Source: JAYEIA01 sp964472505 (GTDB lineage Bacteria; Bacteroidota; Bacteroidia; Bacteroidales; JAADGE01). Taken from it: DNA of 10,423 nt. Each line of letters starts with the position of its first letter. Positions within the stretch are counted from its first letter, which is position 1. The stretch lies in contig CAYYQW010000101.1 of NCBI GenBank assembly GCA_964472505.1, positions 1-10,423 of the forward strand. Direction: 5' to 3'. This document shows, in pieces, positions 6,597 to 10,423 of this stretch. The notes beneath the pieces were generated by a model, which was not told the origin of the DNA, made no database searches, and was given only the letters and a program-made list of their open reading frames with translations. Both the position numbers and the translations under genes were made by a program.

Positions 6597-8138
6597 ATGT
6601 CACGACGAAAATCGGATGATTTAAAACAGCGCCGAGAAAAAGCTCTGTTGGGCGGCGGCGAAAAAGCCATTAGAAAACAAAAATCCATGGGAAAGATGAC
6701 GGCTCGAGACCGCATCATTTATCTTTTGGACGAAAATTCATTTCACGAATACGACCTTTTTATTCGACACGAAGCACAAGACTTTGACATGAATAAAAAG
6801 GAACTTCCGGGCGACGGAGTTATAACCGGAACGGGTACTATACAAGGAAAACCGGTTTGCATATTTGCTCAAGACTTTACAGTAGCAGGCGGCTCATTAG
6901 GCCTTATGCATGCTCGTAAAATCACAAAAATAATGGATCACGCCATAAAAATGCGCGTCCCCTTAATAGGTATCAACGACTCCGGAGGAGCCCGCGTGCA
7001 GGAAGGTGTAAATTCATTGGCAGGATATGGTGAAATTTTCTACAGAAATACCAAAGCCTCCGGTGTAATTCCTCAAATATCGGTTATTCTGGGGCCATGC
7101 GCCGGCGGAGCCGTATATTCTCCCGCACTTACCGATTTTGTATTTGTGGTAGATAATATTTCAAAAATGTTCATTACCGGCCCAAGTGTAATAAAAACCG
7201 TACTGGGCGAAGAGATTTCCATGGAAGACCTTGGCGGCGCCAAAGTACACAGTGAAAAAACAGGTAATGCGCATTTTTATGCCGAAACCGAACGGCAAGC
7301 ATTTGAACAAATACAGGAGCTTATTACATATATCCCCTGGAATAACCAAAGGCGGCCGCTTCCTTTTGAACCGGAACTCCCGAACAAAAAATTCAATATT
7401 TCAAAAATTGTTCCCGATGACCCTAAAGAGCCCTATGATGTTCGTGAAGTAATTGCAGCGGTAACAGATAAATCAGAGTTTTTTGAAGTTCAAAAAAATT
7501 GGGCGGAGAACTTAGTTATCGGCTTTGGCCGCATCAAAGGAGAGAGTGTAGGATTCGTAGCTAACCAACCCAATGTGTTGGCCGGTGTTTTGGATGTGGA
7601 CTCATCAGACAAAGCTGCACGTTTCATTCGTTTTTGCGATGCGTTCAACATTCCGATTATTACTTTTGTGGATCTGCCGGGCTATTTACCGGGTATTGAC
7701 CAAGAGCATGCCGGAGTTATTCGCCACGGAGCAAAAATACTTTATGCATACAGCGAAGCTACTGTTCCGAAAATAACGGTTATTCTAAGAAAAGCATACG
7801 GCGGAGGCTATATTGCGATGAACAGCCGCCATTTGGGCGCTGACTTTGTATTCTCATGGCCCGGTGCAGAAATTGCCGTAATGGGACCTGAAGGTGCTGC
7901 TAATATTATCTTCAAAAAAGAAATAGAAGCCGCCGACGATCCTGAGAAAATGCGACAAAGCAAAATTGAAGAATATAAAGAAAAATTTGCCAATCCTTAT
8001 GTGGCTGCTGCCAAAGGTTATATTGACGCAGTTATTGAACCGGAAGAAACGCGCAATGTATTAGAACACGCCGTGCAGGTTTCTATCAACAAGGAAGTGC
8101 CAAAACCAAACAGAAAACACGGAATCCCTCCGTTTTAA
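6597..8138 (+). CDS. Acyl-CoA carboxylase carboxyltransferase (beta) subunit, PccB/MmdA type
   Basis: 513 residues, the normal length for this biotin-dependent carboxyltransferase. It transfers CO2 between biotin on the carrier protein and an acyl-CoA, interconverting propionyl-CoA and methylmalonyl-CoA. Two crotonase-like halves are visible. The N-terminal half has QDFTVAGGSLG (92-102), NDSGGARVQEG (127-137) and GPCAGGAVYSPALTDF (166-181), which supply the acyl-CoA oxyanion-hole glycines. The C-terminal half has VDLPGYLPG (358-366) and RKAYGGGYIAMNS (398-410), the biotin-side oxyanion hole, then WPGAEIAVMGPEGA (421-434). The residue equivalent to the substrate-specificity aspartate of actinobacterial PccB is Ile406, as in MmdA-like decarboxylase subunits. 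The start is the ATG 28 bp after the -7 box, without a Shine-Dalgarno sequence. The biotin carrier gene follows after 10 bp. Neither a biotin carboxylase nor a membrane decarboxylase subunit is present, so direction (propionyl-CoA carboxylation or methylmalonyl-CoA decarboxylation) stays open. Confidence 0.93.
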   Translation: MSRRKSDDLKQRREKALLGGGEKAIRKQKSMGKMTARDRIIYLLDENSFHEYDLFIRHEAQDFDMNKKELPGDGVITGTGTIQGKPVCIFAQDFTVAGGSLGLMHARKITKIMDHAIKMRVPLIGINDSGGARVQEGVNSLAGYGEIFYRNTKASGVIPQISVILGPCAGGAVYSPALTDFVFVVDNISKMFITGPSVIKTVLGEEISMEDLGGAKVHSEKTGNAHFYAETERQAFEQIQELITYIPWNNQRRPLPFEPELPNKKFNISKIVPDDPKEPYDVREVIAAVTDKSEFFEVQKNWAENLVIGFGRIKGESVGFVANQPNVLAGVLDVDSSDKAARFIRFCDAFNIPIITFVDLPGYLPGIDQEHAGVIRHGAKILYAYSEATVPKITVILRKAYGGGYIAMNSRHLGADFVFSWPGAEIAVMGPEGAANIIFKKEIEAADDPEKMRQSKIEEYKEKFANPYVAAAKGYIDAVIEPEETRNVLEHAVQVSINKEVPKPNRKHGIPPF

Positions 8139-8148
8139 ACCAAGCAAT

Positions 8149-8478
8149 ATGAAAGACAAAAAAGCTCCAAAAAAGGATTATACTGAATTTATTATAGATC
8201 ATACACCTTACCGTACGACTTTAAATAAAACCTTTACGGAACGTGAAAAATGGGAAAAGGATAATCCCAAAAAAATTCACTCATTTATTCCGGGTACAAT
8301 CCGTGAAATTATGGTAAAACCGGGCGATAAGGTGAAAGAAAATGAAACACTGCTGATTCTTGAGGCCATGAAAATGCGCAACCGTTTAGTGGCTCCAACA
8401 GACGGAAAAATTAAGGAAATCTTCGTTAAGTCAGACGAAACCGTACCCGGAAAGTATCTGTTGGTTGAACTTGAATAG
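8149..8478 (+). CDS. Biotin carboxyl carrier protein (biotin/lipoyl attachment domain)
   Basis: 109 residues. The C-terminal ~65 residues form a biotinyl domain: FIPGTIREIMVKPGD (46-60) begins the barrel, LEAMKM (71-76) carries the lysine to be biotinylated (K75), and APTDGKIKEIFV (82-93) completes the fold. The first ~42 residues, with YTEFIIDHTPYRTTLNKTF and WEKDNPKK, form the extra segment seen in Bacteroidota carriers that pair with PccB/MmdA-type subunits. No Ala/Pro-rich linker is present, unlike many decarboxylase carriers and E. coli AccB. It begins 10 bp after the carboxyltransferase and is surely co-transcribed. It carries carboxybiotin between that subunit and a partner encoded elsewhere. 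The operon ends in the strong hairpin at 8505-8551. Confidence 0.93.
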   Translation: MKDKKAPKKDYTEFIIDHTPYRTTLNKTFTEREKWEKDNPKKIHSFIPGTIREIMVKPGDKVKENETLLILEAMKMRNRLVAPTDGKIKEIFVKSDETVPGKYLLVELE

Positions 8479-8504
8479 TGAGCTATACTATTTATTAAGA
8501 AAAT

Positions 8505-8551
8505 TATCGAAGCCGGAATTTTTGTTCGAAAGCAAAAATCCGGCTTCGGTA
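8505..8551. terminator. Strong hairpin terminator between convergent genes
   Basis: CGAAGCCGGAATTTTTG (8508-8524) pairs with CAAAAATCCGGCTTCG (8533-8548): 16 bp with one bulged A and an 8-nt loop. The stem can extend outward through a T-G wobble and two A-T pairs to 8505-8551. On the plus strand it is followed by TATATTT; on the minus strand by ATAATTTTCTT. It lies 27 bp after the biotin carrier stop and 72 bp after the end of the converging barrel gene, so it can terminate both. Confidence 0.78.
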
Positions 8552-8622
8552 TATTTAGTGCTACGGCGCAAGAATATTGAGCTTTAAGAAAACGGACGAC
8601 CCAAAATCAGAAAAATATTTTT

Positions 8623-9915
8623 CTAAAGTCTGGGATTGTAATCGGCCGAAAGTTCGGAACCAAAGGTATAGGTAAAACCAAGATGCCCGTAGAATTGGAA
8701 ATTGGTGGCTCGGCGTTGCTGTTCCAAAAGAATATCTTCTGTAGATAAATCACCGGCCGGAATAGCTACCAAATCATTAATAAAATCAAACTGCCCCTGA
8801 ATGCTCAGAGCAAAACCTTTGAAAATACGTAAGTCGGTTTGTGTAAACAGTTCTAAACGATTTGACTTAAAATCATGAAAATGTTGCGCACCAACCACAC
8901 CCGCTCTTACTCTGCCCCAAGTTTGAAGAAAATCGGCAGACAGCACCAAAGAATGCCCCAATAAAGTTTCCTCGGTTTTGCCGAAAATAGTCTCCTCAAG
9001 ATAATCATTATAAACAAAGTCTAACTTATAGGCCAAACTAAGCGAGCGCCGCATGGCTTCGCTGTATGGGAAAAGACTGTACTGAACAGCCGGAGAAATC
9101 TCAATTTGAAAATTCATATTATAATAAGTAGCCGAAAGCATATCGGTATAAACCCCCGTTGACCAGCGATCATTAATACTGCGAATTAAATAGCCGTCAA
9201 AACCGTCTCTGCGTGATTTTACCGTAATGGTGGAGTCATCCACTTCAAAACTGTTTTCGTTGTAGTTAAAATAAGGCCTTGCTCGTATTTTCCAATCTTT
9301 GGTAATTTTATCGGCATATACTCCGTATCGAACGTGTAATGATTCTTTAGTTTGCTCTGCATTATAATAAGCCCCGCCGTAAAGCTCAAATACCCAACGA
9401 TTCCAAGGGTCTTTTTTTGAACCGGTGCCGTTGGTTTGCTCCAAAGTATCAAAATTGTATATAACAGCTAAATTCTCAGGACTGTTTTGTTTATTGGCGA
9501 CATAAGAAGCCAAGCCTATTTTAATCATGCTTGTGTATGCATCTCGGATTTCCTGTTCCGTTTTTGTGGACTCGGCCCAGAACTTAAGCTCATTCTTCAT
9601 GCTGCTGCATTGGCCTTGTCCTATAAAACGAATCACATAATTTGAACCGGCCTGTCCGGCAGTGTGGCGAGACATAATGATATGTACATCGGCCAATTCC
9701 GTATCTCTTACATATTCGACAATAGGAATATGAAGGCGCACATAATTTTCATCTGCCCAGAAGGGAAAATCTAAAAACACACGTAACTGCTTGTTTTCAA
9801 ACGGGTTATTTTGTAATTTGTTCCATGCCGAATTAGAAGAGAACCCATCAGTAGGCAAAAACGCCCAAAACAGAATAAGTATTAATGTGTGATTTACTGT
9901 TTTTTTAAATATCAT
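8623..9915 (-). CDS. Putative outer-membrane beta-barrel protein of unknown function
   Basis: 430 residues from ATG 9915. A frame from 9993 would add 26 residues, but a -7 box lies within that extension and a normal signal peptide begins only at 9915 (MIFKKTVNHTLILILFWAFL, cleavage probably near residues 24-27). Residues ~43-140 form a soluble, presumably periplasmic, segment with LRVFLDF, YVRLHIPIVEYVRDTELADVHI, YVIRFIGQGQ and an Ala/Ile-rich helix (~119-140). Residues ~173-430 alternate aromatic and polar residues as in transmembrane beta strands (e.g. WVFELYGGAYYNAE, FEIS/IQIEIS-like pairs, FQFYGHLGFTYTFGS). The C-terminus YTFGS...NPRL resembles the YTFGSIYNNVVNPRF-type ends I know from conserved hypothetical proteins of this phylum. 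I assign no transport or enzymatic role. No partner gene is nearby: it converges on the carboxylase operon and has 508 bp of non-coding DNA upstream. Confidence 0.78.
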   Translation of the reverse strand: MIFKKTVNHTLILILFWAFLPTDGFSSNSAWNKLQNNPFENKQLRVFLDFPFWADENYVRLHIPIVEYVRDTELADVHIIMSRHTAGQAGSNYVIRFIGQGQCSSMKNELKFWAESTKTEQEIRDAYTSMIKIGLASYVANKQNSPENLAVIYNFDTLEQTNGTGSKKDPWNRWVFELYGGAYYNAEQTKESLHVRYGVYADKITKDWKIRARPYFNYNENSFEVDDSTITVKSRRDGFDGYLIRSINDRWSTGVYTDMLSATYYNMNFQIEISPAVQYSLFPYSEAMRRSLSLAYKLDFVYNDYLEETIFGKTEETLLGHSLVLSADFLQTWGRVRAGVVGAQHFHDFKSNRLELFTQTDLRIFKGFALSIQGQFDFINDLVAIPAGDLSTEDILLEQQRRATNFQFYGHLGFTYTFGSELSADYNPRL

Positions 9916-9955
9916 GGTAACTGTAATTTTTGTCGAAAATGTTAATTTATTGAAG

Positions 9956-9963
9956 CAAAAATA
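9956..9963 (-). promoter_or_regulatory. -7 box of the barrel-protein gene
   Basis: On the minus strand this reads TATTTTTG, an exact TAnnTTTG match and identical to the KAS III -7 box. It lies 41 bp upstream of ATG 9915, giving a leader of about 35 nt. The nearest upstream TTG (9988-9986 region) is too far for ideal -33 spacing. Confidence 0.5.
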
Positions 9964-9993
9964 CACTTTACGGAAGTATTCTTTTCCATACAA

Positions 9994-10104
9994 CTATTAA
10001 CTGCCGAAAACATCTGCTAAACAACGAATAACAGCTTGCTTTTCCCGCTTGTGCCGTGATATTGAACAAACAATTCGAAACACATCAAAATGTTCGCCAG
10101 AAAC
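9994..10104. other. Non-coding region upstream of the barrel gene
   Basis: No open frame on either strand. The one notable item is GCTAAACAA-CG-AATAACAGC (10016-10035), nearly the same as a segment of the carboxylase leader at 6573-6593. The following TTGCTTTTCCCGCTTGTGCC (10036-10055) is unlike the A/T-rich flanks but has no recognisable structure. Confidence 0.5.
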
Positions 10105-10213
10105 ACTTCAAAACGTCCGATAGGACTTTTGAACGTGTGGGCGGGATGGCAGGGGGTAATTTTAATTACTCACAGGCCATGACGTATTGAAGTCCTGTCG
10201 GACGTTCAAAAGT
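10105..10213. repeat. 109-bp imperfect inverted repeat built from two small hairpins
   Basis: The outer 32-bp arms (10105-10136 and 10182-10213) are inverted copies matching at 24 of 32 positions, with a conserved core CGTCCGAyAGGACTT. Each arm also folds on itself. Arm 1: TTCAAAA-c-GTCC, loop GATA, GGACTTTTGAA (10107-10133). Arm 2: TTGAAGTCC, loop TGTC, GGAC-g-TTCAA (10187-10209). Symmetry continues inward: ATGGC (10146-10150) with GCCAT (10176-10180), and GTAATT (10156-10161) with AATTAC (10164-10169). A 9-nt G-rich excess (10137-10145) breaks the left half. There is no coding capacity. It could be a miniature inverted-repeat element, a REP/BIME-like unit, or a structured RNA or regulatory site. 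Confidence 0.75.
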
Positions 10214-10221
10214 CATTAGTG

Positions 10222-10402
10222 CCATTCAAACCAATAACAATCAAAACCCCACGAAACACAAGCACTAACACACATAACAAAAAAACATCACATTTTTATT
10301 TGCTTCTCTGATTTCTTTTTATTTGCTTTGCAAGCGAAAACAAAACCAAACTGTATTTTCAATGAATATTAGAAAGCAAAAACCGGAAAGCACCGCTTTT
10401 GT
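10222..10402. other. Non-coding, G-poor tract and 13-bp direct repeat
   Basis: The first ~75 bases (10222-10297) contain only two G on the plus strand and are A/C-rich. The 13-mer TTTTTATTTGCTT then occurs exactly twice, at 10293-10305 and 10316-10328 (23-bp period). The second copy begins a small stem TTTGCTT-TGC-AAGCGAA (10322-10338). No gene, no exact -7 box on either strand. Confidence 0.5.
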
Positions 10403-10423
10403 AGAGAGAGAGAGAGAGAGAGA
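10403..10423. repeat. (AG)n dinucleotide microsatellite at the window edge
   Basis: Ten AG units plus a final A run to the last base, so the true length is unknown. Such tracts are unusual in bacterial DNA of this kind and may mark either a slippage-prone locus or an assembly break. Confidence 0.9.

Noticed and set aside
8525..8532. TTCGAAAG resembling a tRNA T-loop
   Set aside because: It is the loop of the terminator hairpin; no anticodon or acceptor stems surround it.
8609..8624. Perfect 16-bp palindrome AGAAAAATATTTTTCT overlapping the barrel gene stop
   Set aside because: It is pure A/T apart from one G and one C, has no loop and is a likely result of low complexity; the nearby GC-rich hairpin is a better terminator.
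10016..10213. Possible integron attC site, because of AAC-rich ends and nested imperfect palindromes
   Set aside because: No clear RYYYAAC/GTTRRRY core pair at the ends, no cassette-like open frame alongside, and no integrase in the window.

Overview
The window is most likely from a member of the phylum Bacteroidota, probably Bacteroidales-like. The evidence is a secreted protein with a C-terminal type IX secretion (T9SS) sorting domain, several exact TAnnTTTG -7 promoter boxes, A/T-rich leaders without Shine-Dalgarno sequences, and gene forms typical of the phylum (a 160-residue cytidine deaminase with an N-terminal extension, a ~357-residue KAS III family protein, a stand-alone MnmD, and an outer-membrane barrel protein ending in a YTFGS...NPR motif). 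The sequence alone does not identify genus or species.

Layout. Positions 1-498 hold the C-terminal 165 residues of a phosphohexomutase, cut by the window edge. A 356-bp gap follows, starting with an 11-unit heptamer tandem array. Three minus-strand genes come next: a T9SS-exported fibronectin-type protein (855-2276), cytidine deaminase (2375-2857) and the aminoacyl-histidine dipeptidase PepD (2957-4417). A perfect 12-bp hairpin terminator separates pepD from cdd, and cdd has its own -7 box just beyond it. PepD is divergent from a KAS III-MnmD pair on the plus strand (4555-6337); the two promoters overlap physically. A second plus-strand unit (6597-8478) encodes a biotin-dependent acyl-CoA carboxyltransferase and its biotin carrier protein. 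It ends in a strong, probably bidirectional hairpin facing a minus-strand gene for a signal-peptide-bearing outer-membrane beta-barrel protein (8623-9915). The last ~500 bp are non-coding and repeat-rich: a 109-bp imperfect inverted repeat made of two small hairpins, a G-poor tract, a 13-bp direct repeat, and an (AG)n microsatellite running off the window end.

How the genes fit together. This is mainly housekeeping: hexose-phosphate interconversion, pyrimidine salvage, dipeptide breakdown, acyl-chain initiation or condensation, wobble-uridine modification of tRNA, and the propionyl-/methylmalonyl-CoA node. The carboxyltransferase and biotin carrier must work with a biotin carboxylase or a membrane decarboxylase subunit encoded elsewhere, because neither is in the window. 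The two exported proteins have no defined substrate. I did not find a convincing new multi-gene system. The parts most worth a second look are the terminal inverted repeat, the overlapping divergent promoters, the heptamer array, and a near-identical ~20-nt motif shared by the carboxylase leader and the terminal non-coding region.
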